Below the pieces are notes generated by a model. The model made no database searches and was not told the DNA's origin. It saw only the letters and a program-made list of their open reading frames with translations. Of a stretch of DNA of 6,227 bases, positions 1 to 6,140 are shown piece by piece; the first letter of the stretch is position 1; every line of letters begins with the position of its first letter. Position numbers and translations under genes: made by a program. Source of the DNA: Elusimicrobiota bacterium (GTDB lineage: Bacteria > RUG730); NCBI GenBank assembly GCA_031259185.1, contig JAIRLV010000155.1:1-6227 (forward strand), written 5' to 3'.

Positions 1-600
1 AATATTGGTATACCTTCTACAATTATAATGGAAAATGCCGGAAGAAGTGTGGCAGATGAAATTTACAAAAGGTATTTCTATAAAAGAAAAAATTTTAATA
101 ATGTAATATTTTTTTGTGGAGTTAAAAATAATGGAGGGCAAGGATTAGTTGCCGCTAGACATTTAGCTATTAAGGGAATAAATATTTCTGTTTATATAGT
201 AGGCGGTGTTTCCAATTTTACAATTGATACAGAATTAAATTTTAGAATACTTAGGAAAATGGGATTAAAAATATATCCATTGCTTTCAGATAAAGAATTA
301 TCAAAAATTAAAATTTCAAATAATGCGCTATTAGTAGATGCAATTTTTGGACTAGATATTGATTATGATATAGTTGGGTTTGAAAAAAAAGTCATTGATA
401 AAATTAACAAATCTAAACAAGAGGTAGTTTCTATAGATATTCCATCTGGTTTGAATTATATAGAAAATTTTGGCATATATGTAAAGACAAATCTTACAAT
501 AACATTTACGGCTTTAAAAAAAATTTTTTTAGAAGAAAAATTCAAAAATTTATTAGGAGAAATTGTTGTTGTTAGCGTAGGAATAGATTTTTTATATTAA
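1..600 (+). CDS. nnrE: NAD(P)H-hydrate epimerase (YjeF_N family), 5' end cut by window edge
   Basis: This enzyme interconverts the R and S forms of hydrated NAD(P)H so that a partner dehydratase can restore the cofactor; it is expected in the cytosol. The reading frame is open from base 1: the nine codons before the ATG at 28 read NIGIPSTII, so that ATG is an internal Met in the family's G-I-P-S...MENAGR signature, and the true start lies upstream, perhaps 15-20 codons. With residues counted from base 1, the family landmarks follow in order: CG-x-x-NNGGQGLVAARHL (about 39-54), VDAIFG (about 111-116), SIDIPSGL (about 143-150) and TITFTALKK (about 166-174). The protein stops at the end of this domain, so the dehydratase domain (NnrD) often fused in bacteria is absent. 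The family's NNGGDG loop reads NNGGQG here, and other motifs are also off consensus. Family assignment is firm; full activity is not certain. Confidence 0.9.
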   Translation, partial: NIGIPSTIIMENAGRSVADEIYKRYFYKRKNFNNVIFFCGVKNNGGQGLVAARHLAIKGINISVYIVGGVSNFTIDTELNFRILRKMGLKIYPLLSDKELSKIKISNNALLVDAIFGLDIDYDIVGFEKKVIDKINKSKQEVVSIDIPSGLNYIENFGIYVKTNLTITFTALKKIFLEEKFKNLLGEIVVVSVGIDFLY

Positions 601-605
601 AAATA

Positions 606-634
606 TTGACAAAAATACAAATAAAAGATATATA
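606..634 (+). promoter_or_regulatory. Candidate sigma-70-type promoter for rplU-rpmA
   Basis: A perfect -35 hexamer TTGACA (606-611) starts six bases after the nnrE stop codon. With a 17-base spacer it is followed by TATATA (629-634), a partial -10 match; TATAAA at 633-638 is a better hexamer but is spaced too far. The region is so A+T-rich that -10 matches are cheap, so the call rests mainly on the -35 box, the spacing and the position in front of a ribosomal operon. It would let rplU-rpmA be transcribed independently of nnrE. Confidence 0.5.
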
Positions 635-648
635 TAAAGATATATTAT

Positions 649-654
649 AGGAGG
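649..654 (+). promoter_or_regulatory. Ribosome binding site of rplU
   Basis: A perfect AGGAGG lies six bases before the ATG at 661 and fixes the start of rplU. It is the strongest Shine-Dalgarno sequence in the window, as expected for a highly expressed ribosomal protein gene. Confidence 0.9.
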
Positions 655-660
655 ATTTTT

Positions 661-978
661 ATGTATGCGGTTATTGATTTATCAGGAAAACAACAACGAG
701 TAGAAAAAAATGAAATTATCAGAATAGAAAAAGTATCAAAAAATATTGGCGATGAAGTAGAATTTGATAAAATAATGATGTTGCAAGATGAAAATGGCGA
801 AGTAAAAATAGGAACACCTTATTTAAATGACATAAAAGTTACCGCAAAAGTTTTAGCGCAAGATAGAGCAAAAAAAATTATAGTTTTTAAGAAAAAAAGA
901 AGAAAAAGTTATACAAAAACACAAGGACATAGACAATATTACACAGAGATAAAAATCCAAGATATTATTTCAAAATAA
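661..978 (+). CDS. rplU: 50S ribosomal protein L21
   Basis: L21 binds 23S rRNA in the large ribosomal subunit. The 105-residue product has the usual length. It opens with MYAVIDLSGKQQRVEK, matching the family's MYAVIxxGGKQYxV start, and carries the basic C-terminal RNA-binding signature KKKRRKSYTKTQGHRQ followed by YYTEIKI (about residues 77-99). The Tyr normally found after GKQ is Gln and the first Gly of GGKQ is Ser, mild departures that do not threaten the assignment. The ATG is set by the AGGAGG six bases upstream. rpmA follows after 42 bases, the classic rplU-rpmA operon order, but without the prp protease gene that Firmicutes place between them. Confidence 0.97.
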   Translation: MYAVIDLSGKQQRVEKNEIIRIEKVSKNIGDEVEFDKIMMLQDENGEVKIGTPYLNDIKVTAKVLAQDRAKKIIVFKKKRRKSYTKTQGHRQYYTEIKIQDIISK

Positions 979-1009
979 ATAAAAAAAATTTAAATTTTAA
1001 TTTTAATTT

Positions 1010-1014
1010 GGGAG
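1010..1014 (+). promoter_or_regulatory. Ribosome binding site of rpmA
   Basis: GGGAG lies six bases before the ATG at 1021. The rest of the 42-base rplU-rpmA gap is only A/T runs, with no terminator, which supports co-transcription of the two genes. Confidence 0.75.
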
Positions 1015-1020
1015 ATAAAA

Positions 1021-1281
1021 ATGGCGCATACCAAAAGTCAGGGAAGTAGTACAAATGGAAGAGATTCGGCTGGAAAAAGACTTGGCGTAAAAAGATTTGA
1101 CGGACAAATTGTCAAAGCAGGAAATATTTTAGTTAGGCAAAGAGGGTTGAAAATTAAAGCTGGCGTAAATGTTGGAGTTGGTAAAGATGATACTCTTTTT
1201 GCAAAAATATCAGGAAAAGTAAAATTTTTAGTAAAAGGTACTAGAAATTTTAAATATGTTAATATAAATCCAGTAATATAA
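1021..1281 (+). CDS. rpmA: 50S ribosomal protein L27
   Basis: L27 sits in the large subunit with its N-terminus reaching toward the peptidyl transferase centre. The 86-residue product matches the family throughout: [20 protein letters not shown] at the N-terminus, then [18 protein letters not shown] (about residues 35-43), [12 protein letters not shown] (about 50-61) and GKVKF. The protein starts directly at the functional N-terminus, so it lacks the cleaved leader seen in Firmicutes. Small departures from consensus are KAG where many L27 proteins have HPG after RQRG-x-x, and DD in place of DH before TLFA. It is the last gene of the rplU-rpmA unit and is followed by an intrinsic terminator. 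obgE, often the next gene in other bacteria, is not there. Confidence 0.97.
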   Translation: MAHTKSQGSSTNGRDSAGKRLGVKRFDGQIVKAGNILVRQRGLKIKAGVNVGVGKDDTLFAKISGKVKFLVKGTRNFKYVNINPVI

Positions 1282-1318
1282 ATTTTACATACTTTTTATA
1301 AAATTAAATCTTAAAATG

Positions 1319-1357
1319 AAGTAGTAGACTAACTTTTAGTTATACTACTTTTTTTTT
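1319..1357 (+). terminator. Intrinsic (Rho-independent) terminator after rpmA
   Basis: The eight bases AAGTAGTA (1319-1326) pair perfectly with TACTACTT (1343-1350). Inside, TAAC (1330-1333) pairs with GTTA (1339-1342) around a TTTTA loop, leaving a three-base bulge (1327-1329). A run of nine T begins at 1349, overlapping the last two stem bases. It lies 38 bases past the rpmA stop and marks the end of the ribosomal operon, so the downstream restriction-modification gene probably needs its own promoter or read-through. Confidence 0.88.
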
Positions 1358-1360
1358 ATA

Positions 1361-1383
1361 TTTTATAAAAAATAGAGATATTT
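1361..1383 (+). repeat. Leader repeat, copy 1, before the first fusion gene
   Basis: These 23 bases match 3755-3777 except at two positions (1376 and 1381), and both copies end exactly at the ATG of a fusion gene. The repeat includes TATAAA (1364-1369; 3758-3763), a possible -10 box, and a weak Shine-Dalgarno stretch (TAGAGA here, TAGGGA in copy 2). Its conservation shows that the duplication took the translation start region with it and may mean the two genes share expression control. No convincing -35 box is seen 17 bases upstream of the TATAAA. Confidence 0.7.
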
Positions 1384-3708
1384 ATGAATGAAAGGGTAAC
1401 AGAAAATATAATAAGAGAACATTTTAAAAAAAGTTGTGATATTATTTTAAATGAACAGCAAACAAAAAACGATAAGATACAAAAACTCTTAAAATATGCC
1501 TCAAAAAGCGGGAATAAAGATGGACGACCAGATTTTATAATTGAGTATAAAAACAATACCAATTTACTTATTGTTATTGAATGCAAAGCTGATCTAAACA
1601 AACATGGAACAGATGAAAAAAATGAGTATAAAGATTACGCTGTTGATGGAGTAAAATTGTACGCGAGTTTTTTATCAAAAGAATATGATATTATTGCCAT
1701 TGCTATAAGTGGCGATGATAAAAATAATTTAAAAGTTAATCATTATTTGCAGCTAAAAGGAACGACAAAATGTGAGCCTATTTTTAAAAATGATGTTTTG
1801 TTAAGCGCAAATGAATATTTAGAAAGTTATAAAAAAGACGAGAGAAAATTCTATCAAGATTTTATGTCTTTGTTAACATATTCCAGTAAATTAAACGATA
1901 AATTACATATTCTAAAAATTCCTGAATCGCAAAGAAGCTTATTAATAGCAGGGACATTAATAGCTTTGAATAACGCGTCTTTTCTAAATAGTTATAAGAC
2001 AGAGACAAGTATAAATAGTTTAATTGAAAATTTTTTAATTAAAGTAAAACATGAGCTTTTAAACGTAGAAAATAAACATATTGAAGCAATTATAACAACA
2101 TTTAGTTTTTTAAAGACGCACTCAATTTTATCTAAAGATTTAAAAATTTTTAAAGATGTTATAACAGAAATAGACGATAATATAAATTCATTTATAAAAA
2201 ACTATAAATATTTTGATACATTAGGGCAATTCTATATTGAATTTTTAAAATATGCAAACAACGATAAGGGATTAGGAATTGTTTTAACCCCTCCTCATAT
2301 TACACAATTTTTTTGTGAATTAGCAAAGATTAATGAACATAGTATAGTTTTAGATAATTGTGCTGGGACAGGTGGATTTTTAATTTCTGCAATGCGGGAA
2401 ATGTTAAAAAATGCAGGAGGGAATAAGGACATTGAATATAAAATTAAAGCAAAGCAAATAATAGGCATTGAAATACAACATGATATTTTTACTTTATTAT
2501 GTTGTAATATGTATATGCATGGTGATGGTAGAAGTAATTTATTTAAGGGTAGTTGTTTCGATGACAGAATAAAGGAAGCAGTTAAAAAATTTAAACCCAA
2601 TGCAGGTTTTTTAAATCCTCCATATAGAAGTAATAAAAAAAATGATATTTATGAATTAGAATATGTTTTAAATAATATATCTATGTTAGAGAAGGGTAGT
2701 TTATGTATAGCAATAGTCCCTATTTCTTGCGCTATGTCGAATGATAAAAAATTAGTAATGTTAAAACAAAAATTATTGCAAGAACACACTTTGGATGCTG
2801 TTTTATCAATGCCAAATGAATTGTTTAAAAATTCGAATGTTGGGGTTAATACGTGCGTTATGATTTTAAAAGCAAAAGAAGCTCACAAAAAAGATTATAA
2901 AACTTTATTTATGTATTGTAAGGATGATGGTTTTATAAATAAAAAGACACAAGGAAGAGCGGATTATGATAAAATATGGGAACATCAGATAAAAGATAAA
3001 TGGGCTGGAGTTTATAAAAATAAGGATGAGATCATAGGTTTTAGCATAAAAAAAGAAGTCAAAGGAGAGGATGAGTGGTGTGTTGAAGCTTACATGAAAA
3101 CTGATTATACTAAATTAAAACAAAGTGATTTTGAAAATGAATTGTTTACTTATATGATATATTTATTATCAAATAAATTAAAATTATCTATATCTATAGA
3201 ATCAATAAATAAAAATGAATTGAAATTATTTACTGAAAAATGGAAATATTTTAAAATATCTGATTTATTTCGAATTAGTGGAACAAAAAGTATAGTTTAT
3301 AGAGATCTGCAAAAATATGGCAAAGGTAATTTCCCATATATTACAACATCGTCGTTAAATAATGGTTGCCGTGGTTTTTTTGATTATTGGACTGAAAAGA
3401 AAAATGTTTTAACAATAGATAGCGCTTGTATTGGAATTTGCTTTTATCAAGGGCATAATTTTTCTGCCACTGATCATGTAGAAAAATTGACACCAAAATT
3501 TAATATGAATTGTTATAATGCTTTATTTTTGACAACTTTAATAAATTTAGAACAATATAGATATAATTATGGTCGTGGATTTGCACAAATTAGAATCAAA
3601 AATACAATAATAAAACTTCCAGTAAATTCAAAAGATGAGCCCGACTTTGAGTTTATGGAAAATTATATAAAATCATTACCTTTTAGTAAAAATTTAGAAA
3701 ATTTTTGA
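1384..3708 (+). CDS. Type IIG-like restriction-modification fusion protein, copy 1 (nuclease + N6-adenine methyltransferase + recognition domain)
   Basis: One 774-residue chain appears to cut DNA, methylate adenine and recognise the target. Residues 1-150 are an HsdR-like PD-(D/E)xK nuclease with PD at 49-50 (in DGRPDF) and ECK at 66-68. Residues about 155-580 are an N6_Mtase-type domain: LTPPHIT (301-307), the AdoMet-binding motif DNCAGTGGF (324-332) and the catalytic NPPY (411-414). Residues about 617-740 form one HsdS-like recognition domain starting KWKYFKISDLF, and the tail carries LPVNSKDEPDF...MENYIKSLP, typical of BcgI-like and Type IIG specificity domains. All key residues are intact, so it looks active. 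No separate hsdR, hsdM or hsdS is nearby. The start is supported by the matching N-terminus of copy 2 (MNER-x-TENIIREHF). The stop is TGA. The recognition sequence cannot be read from the protein. Confidence 0.9.
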   Translation: MNERVTENIIREHFKKSCDIILNEQQTKNDKIQKLLKYASKSGNKDGRPDFIIEYKNNTNLLIVIECKADLNKHGTDEKNEYKDYAVDGVKLYASFLSKEYDIIAIAISGDDKNNLKVNHYLQLKGTTKCEPIFKNDVLLSANEYLESYKKDERKFYQDFMSLLTYSSKLNDKLHILKIPESQRSLLIAGTLIALNNASFLNSYKTETSINSLIENFLIKVKHELLNVENKHIEAIITTFSFLKTHSILSKDLKIFKDVITEIDDNINSFIKNYKYFDTLGQFYIEFLKYANNDKGLGIVLTPPHITQFFCELAKINEHSIVLDNCAGTGGFLISAMREMLKNAGGNKDIEYKIKAKQIIGIEIQHDIFTLLCCNMYMHGDGRSNLFKGSCFDDRIKEAVKKFKPNAGFLNPPYRSNKKNDIYELEYVLNNISMLEKGSLCIAIVPISCAMSNDKKLVMLKQKLLQEHTLDAVLSMPNELFKNSNVGVNTCVMILKAKEAHKKDYKTLFMYCKDDGFINKKTQGRADYDKIWEHQIKDKWAGVYKNKDEIIGFSIKKEVKGEDEWCVEAYMKTDYTKLKQSDFENELFTYMIYLLSNKLKLSISIESINKNELKLFTEKWKYFKISDLFRISGTKSIVYRDLQKYGKGNFPYITTSSLNNGCRGFFDYWTEKKNVLTIDSACIGICFYQGHNFSATDHVEKLTPKFNMNCYNALFLTTLINLEQYRYNYGRGFAQIRIKNTIIKLPVNSKDEPDFEFMENYIKSLPFSKNLENF
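2533..2618 (+). repeat. Nearly identical internal block, copy 1
   Basis: These 86 bases match 4939-5024 of the second fusion gene with only two differences (2580 and 2603). The block encodes the segment between the AdoMet-binding and NPPY motifs and ends within the NPPY codons. The flanking DNA of the two genes is far more divergent, including at synonymous sites, so the block stands out as a likely gene conversion tract. Confidence 0.75.
3232..3603 (+). other. Target recognition domain region, copy 1
   Basis: This segment encodes about residues 617-740 of the first fusion protein. It is the part that fails to align well with copy 2, apart from framework positions such as W-x-x-FKI-x-DLF at its start, Y-x-x-x-x-NNG in the middle and DYG/NYGR near the end. 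HsdS-type recognition domains vary this way because they read the DNA sequence. The domain boundary is inferred from the drop and return of similarity between the paralogues. Confidence 0.7.
3604..3698 (+). repeat. Nearly identical 3' block, copy 1
   Basis: These 95 bases match 6004-6098 with three differences (3645, 3678 and 3683). The block begins right after the variable recognition domain and runs almost to the stop codon. It encodes the tail from TIIKLPVNSKDEPDF to SKNLE. It provides homology on the downstream side of the recognition domain. Confidence 0.8.
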
Positions 3709-3732
3709 CTAATTTTAGTATATTTATATAGA
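3705..3732 (+). promoter_or_regulatory. Weak candidate promoter for the second fusion gene
   Basis: TTGACT (3705-3710) overlaps the TGA stop of the first fusion gene and is followed after 16 bases by TATAGA (3727-3732), a partial -10 match. The 69-base gap to the next start codon shows no terminator hairpin, so the second gene may equally be transcribed from upstream. The A+T richness makes chance matches likely. Confidence 0.25.
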
Positions 3733-3754
3733 AAATTATAAATATTACATATTT

Positions 3755-3777
3755 TTTTATAAAAAATAGGGATACTT
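3755..3777 (+). repeat. Leader repeat, copy 2, before the second fusion gene
   Basis: This is the partner of 1361-1383, with two differences in 23 bases, ending exactly at the ATG at 3778. The AGGGA here (3768-3772) is a slightly better Shine-Dalgarno match than the AGAGA of copy 1, with a six-base-or-shorter spacer to the start codon. Confidence 0.7.
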
Positions 3778-6102
3778 ATGAATGAGAGAAAAACAGAAAA
3801 TATTATAAGGGAACATTTTAAAGATGACGAATGGTATAAAAATGAAGATATTATATTGGAAGAGCAGAAATCAGAAAATCCCCAAATAATAAAATTATTA
3901 AAAAATGCTTCTAAAAATGGCAATGCTGATGGTAGACCAGATTTTCTAATACAATTCAAAAATAACTCTAACTTTATAATTGTTATTGAATGTAAAGCTG
4001 ATGTAAAATATCATAAAAGCGAAAAACAAGATAAATATAAAAAATTTGCGATTGACGGAGTAAAATTTTATTCTAGTTATTTATCGAAAGAATTTGACGT
4101 ATTGGCAATAGCAATTTCAGGAACAAACAAAAATAATTTGCTAATCAATCACTTTTTGCAGCTGAAAGGGACACAAAGAATTGGTTCAATTTTTGCAAAT
4201 CAATTATTAACTGCTAAAGATTATTTAAATGGATATATAAAGGATAATAGAAAATTTAGTCAAAATTTTTTAGAATTATTAACATATTCAAAAGAATTGA
4301 ATGATAAATTACATTTTCTAAAAATACCTGAATCTCAACGGAGTCTTTTGATAGCTGGGAGTTTAATAGCATTAAAAGATAAAGCGTTTTATAATAGTTA
4401 TAAAATCGAAAACAGTATAGATAGTTTAATAAATAGTTTTTTAGATAAAATTAAAACGCAGTTATCAAATGTAGATAATAAAAATATAGAAGATATAATA
4501 ACAACATTTAGTTTTATAAAAACAAATACAATTTTAAGCAAAGATATAAAGATTTTTAAAGAAATAATAATGGATATAGATGAAAAAATAAATTCGTTTA
4601 TAAAAAATTATCAATATTTTGATACATTAGGGCAATTTTATATAGAATTTTTGAGATATGCAAATAATGATAAAGGATTAGGAATAGTATTGACGCCGCC
4701 ACATATAACGCAATTATTTTGCGAATTAGCAAATGTAAATAAAGAAAGCGTTATATTAGATAATTGTACTGGAACTGGAGGATTTTTGATATCGGCGATG
4801 CAAGGAATGGTAAAAGACGCAAGTGGAGACAGTGGAAAAGAAATACAAATAAAAAAAGAACAAATAATAGGGATAGAATTGCAGCATGATATATTTACAT
4901 TATTATGCGCGAATATGTTTATACATGGCGACGGTAGGAGTAATTTATTTAAGGGTAGTTGTTTCGATGACAGAATAAAGGAAGCGGTTAAAAAATTTAA
5001 ACCCAATGTAGGTTTTTTAAATCCGCCATATAAGAATAATAAAAATGATATAGATGAGTTAGAATTTGTTCTAAATAATTTATCAATGTTAGAAAAAGGA
5101 AGTTATGCAATAGCAATAATTCCAATGCAAAGTGCATTATGTAACAAAGGTAAGGTACTTGCTTTAAAGCAAAGACTATTAGAAGAACACACATTGGATG
5201 CAGTTTTATCAATGCCAAACGAATTATTTAAAAATTCTGATGTAGGGGTTAATACATGTATTATGATATTAAAAGCAAAGGAAAAACATCCATCGGGGTA
5301 TAAAACATGGTTTGCGTATTGTAAAGATGATGGATTTACAAATAAAAAGACACAAGGTAGAGCGGATTATGATAAAAGATGGGAAGAAATAAAAGAAAAA
5401 TGGGTAAACATTTTTAGAAATAGAGAAGAAATAATAGGGTTTAGCGTTAAACAAGAAATTAAAGCTAGCGACGAGTGGTGTATTGAAGCTTATATGAAAA
5501 CGGATTATACTAAATTAAATAAAGAAAATTTCATAGCTAATTTATTAAAATATTCTGGGTTTTTATTTTTAAATAATTTGAAAGATGTAGTTTCAAAAGA
5601 TAGCATAATTCAAAAAGATATAAAATTAAAAACAAATGAATGGAATTTTTTTAAAATTATTGATTTATTTGATATAGAAAAAGGTGGAGTAGATACGATT
5701 GGTAAAACATTAGAAGGAGGTATTCCATTAGTCAGTTCAACCGAATATAACAATGGAGTCACAAAATTTATTCAAAATAATAATAAATTGTTTACAAAAC
5801 ATAAAATAACAGTAGCATCAAATGGATCTGTTGGGGAAACTTTTTTTCAAAGCACAGATTTTTATGCTACAAGCGACACCAATATTTTGATTCCTAAGTA
5901 TAATATCAATCAATATATAATATTTTTTATCATAACAATTATAAGAAATGAAAAATTCAAATTTGATTATGGAAGAAAATGGGGAAAAGCAAGGATGGAA
6001 AAAACAATAATAAAACTTCCAGTAAATTCAAAAGATGAGCCCGATTTTGAGTTTATGGAAAATTATATAAAATCATTGCCTTATAGTAAAAATTTAGAGT
6101 AA
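3778..6102 (+). CDS. Type IIG-like restriction-modification fusion protein, copy 2 (paralogue with a different recognition domain)
   Basis: This second 774-residue fusion aligns with copy 1 throughout its nuclease and methyltransferase parts. The nuclease has PD at 54-55 (DGRPDF) and ECK at 71-73, shifted five residues by a longer loop near residues 16-24. The methyltransferase has LTPPHIT (305-311), DNCTGTGGF (328-336) and NPPY (415-418). The recognition domain, about 620-742, begins EWNFFKIIDLF and then differs from copy 1 across most of its length, so a different target is expected. The tail LPVNSKDEPDF...SLPYSKNLE returns to near identity. All catalytic motifs are intact and there is no frameshift. 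Much of the gene uses different synonymous codons from copy 1, including many ATA for Ile, which points to an old duplication or separate origins. The start is supported by the shared N-terminus and leader. carB begins 38 bases downstream. Confidence 0.9.
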   Translation: MNERKTENIIREHFKDDEWYKNEDIILEEQKSENPQIIKLLKNASKNGNADGRPDFLIQFKNNSNFIIVIECKADVKYHKSEKQDKYKKFAIDGVKFYSSYLSKEFDVLAIAISGTNKNNLLINHFLQLKGTQRIGSIFANQLLTAKDYLNGYIKDNRKFSQNFLELLTYSKELNDKLHFLKIPESQRSLLIAGSLIALKDKAFYNSYKIENSIDSLINSFLDKIKTQLSNVDNKNIEDIITTFSFIKTNTILSKDIKIFKEIIMDIDEKINSFIKNYQYFDTLGQFYIEFLRYANNDKGLGIVLTPPHITQLFCELANVNKESVILDNCTGTGGFLISAMQGMVKDASGDSGKEIQIKKEQIIGIELQHDIFTLLCANMFIHGDGRSNLFKGSCFDDRIKEAVKKFKPNVGFLNPPYKNNKNDIDELEFVLNNLSMLEKGSYAIAIIPMQSALCNKGKVLALKQRLLEEHTLDAVLSMPNELFKNSDVGVNTCIMILKAKEKHPSGYKTWFAYCKDDGFTNKKTQGRADYDKRWEEIKEKWVNIFRNREEIIGFSVKQEIKASDEWCIEAYMKTDYTKLNKENFIANLLKYSGFLFLNNLKDVVSKDSIIQKDIKLKTNEWNFFKIIDLFDIEKGGVDTIGKTLEGGIPLVSSTEYNNGVTKFIQNNNKLFTKHKITVASNGSVGETFFQSTDFYATSDTNILIPKYNINQYIIFFIITIIRNEKFKFDYGRKWGKARMEKTIIKLPVNSKDEPDFEFMENYIKSLPYSKNLE
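4939..5024 (+). repeat. Nearly identical internal block, copy 2
   Basis: Partner of 2533-2618 with 84 of 86 bases identical by direct alignment. Immediately upstream, the equivalent codons of both genes differ at many third positions, which makes the edge of the block sharp. Confidence 0.75.
5635..6003 (+). other. Target recognition domain region, copy 2
   Basis: Encodes about residues 620-742 of the second fusion protein. It keeps the HsdS-like framework (W-x-x-FKI-x-DLF, I-P-L-V-S-S-T-E-Y-NNG, D-YGR) but differs from copy 1 at most positions in between. The segment VASNGSVGETFFQSTDFYAT resembles the central part of Type I and BcgI-like recognition domains. The target sequence cannot be predicted from this alone. 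Confidence 0.7.
6004..6098 (+). repeat. Nearly identical 3' block, copy 2
   Basis: Partner of 3604-3698, with 92 of 95 bases identical. Similarity ends at the stop codon: copy 1 runs on for a few more codons (ENF, then TGA), whereas copy 2 ends at once with TAA. Confidence 0.8.
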
Positions 6103-6140
6103 AATAATATTTTTGGAAAGATTTATTTAGAGAGAAATAT

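Noticed and set aside
28-600. nnrE starting at the ATG at 28
   Set aside because: The upstream in-frame codons encode GIPSTII, part of the conserved family N-terminus, so this Met is internal and the gene continues beyond the window.
621-648. Possible riboswitch or ribosomal-protein leader structure before rplU
   Set aside because: The segment is only an AT-rich repeat of GATATAT-like words with no stable stem or conserved motif; it is too short for a known leader class.
1356-1601. Reverse-strand reading frame of 81 codons over the start of the first fusion gene
   Set aside because: It lies antisense to the well-supported nuclease domain, has no recognisable domain and reads as the hydrophobic shadow expected opposite Lys/Asp-rich coding DNA. 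The same applies to reverse frames at 2295-2600, 3663-3959, 4638-5006, 4997-5218 and 5269-5454.
3706-3708. TGA read as Trp, giving a longer copy 1
   Set aside because: TGG is used for Trp throughout, the protein already ends at the family's normal C-terminus (SLPFSKNLE), and reading through would meet a TAA at the second codon after it.
3709-3777. Terminator between the two fusion genes
   Set aside because: No G/C-containing inverted repeat followed by a T run is present; the T-rich stretch at 3752-3758 has no hairpin in front of it.
1384-6102. BREX PglX methyltransferase or an ordinary Type I hsdM
   Set aside because: The chains are 774 residues with their own PD-ECK nuclease and a fused recognition domain, and no BREX genes, hsdR or separate hsdS are present. 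A Type IIG/BcgI-like fusion fits better.
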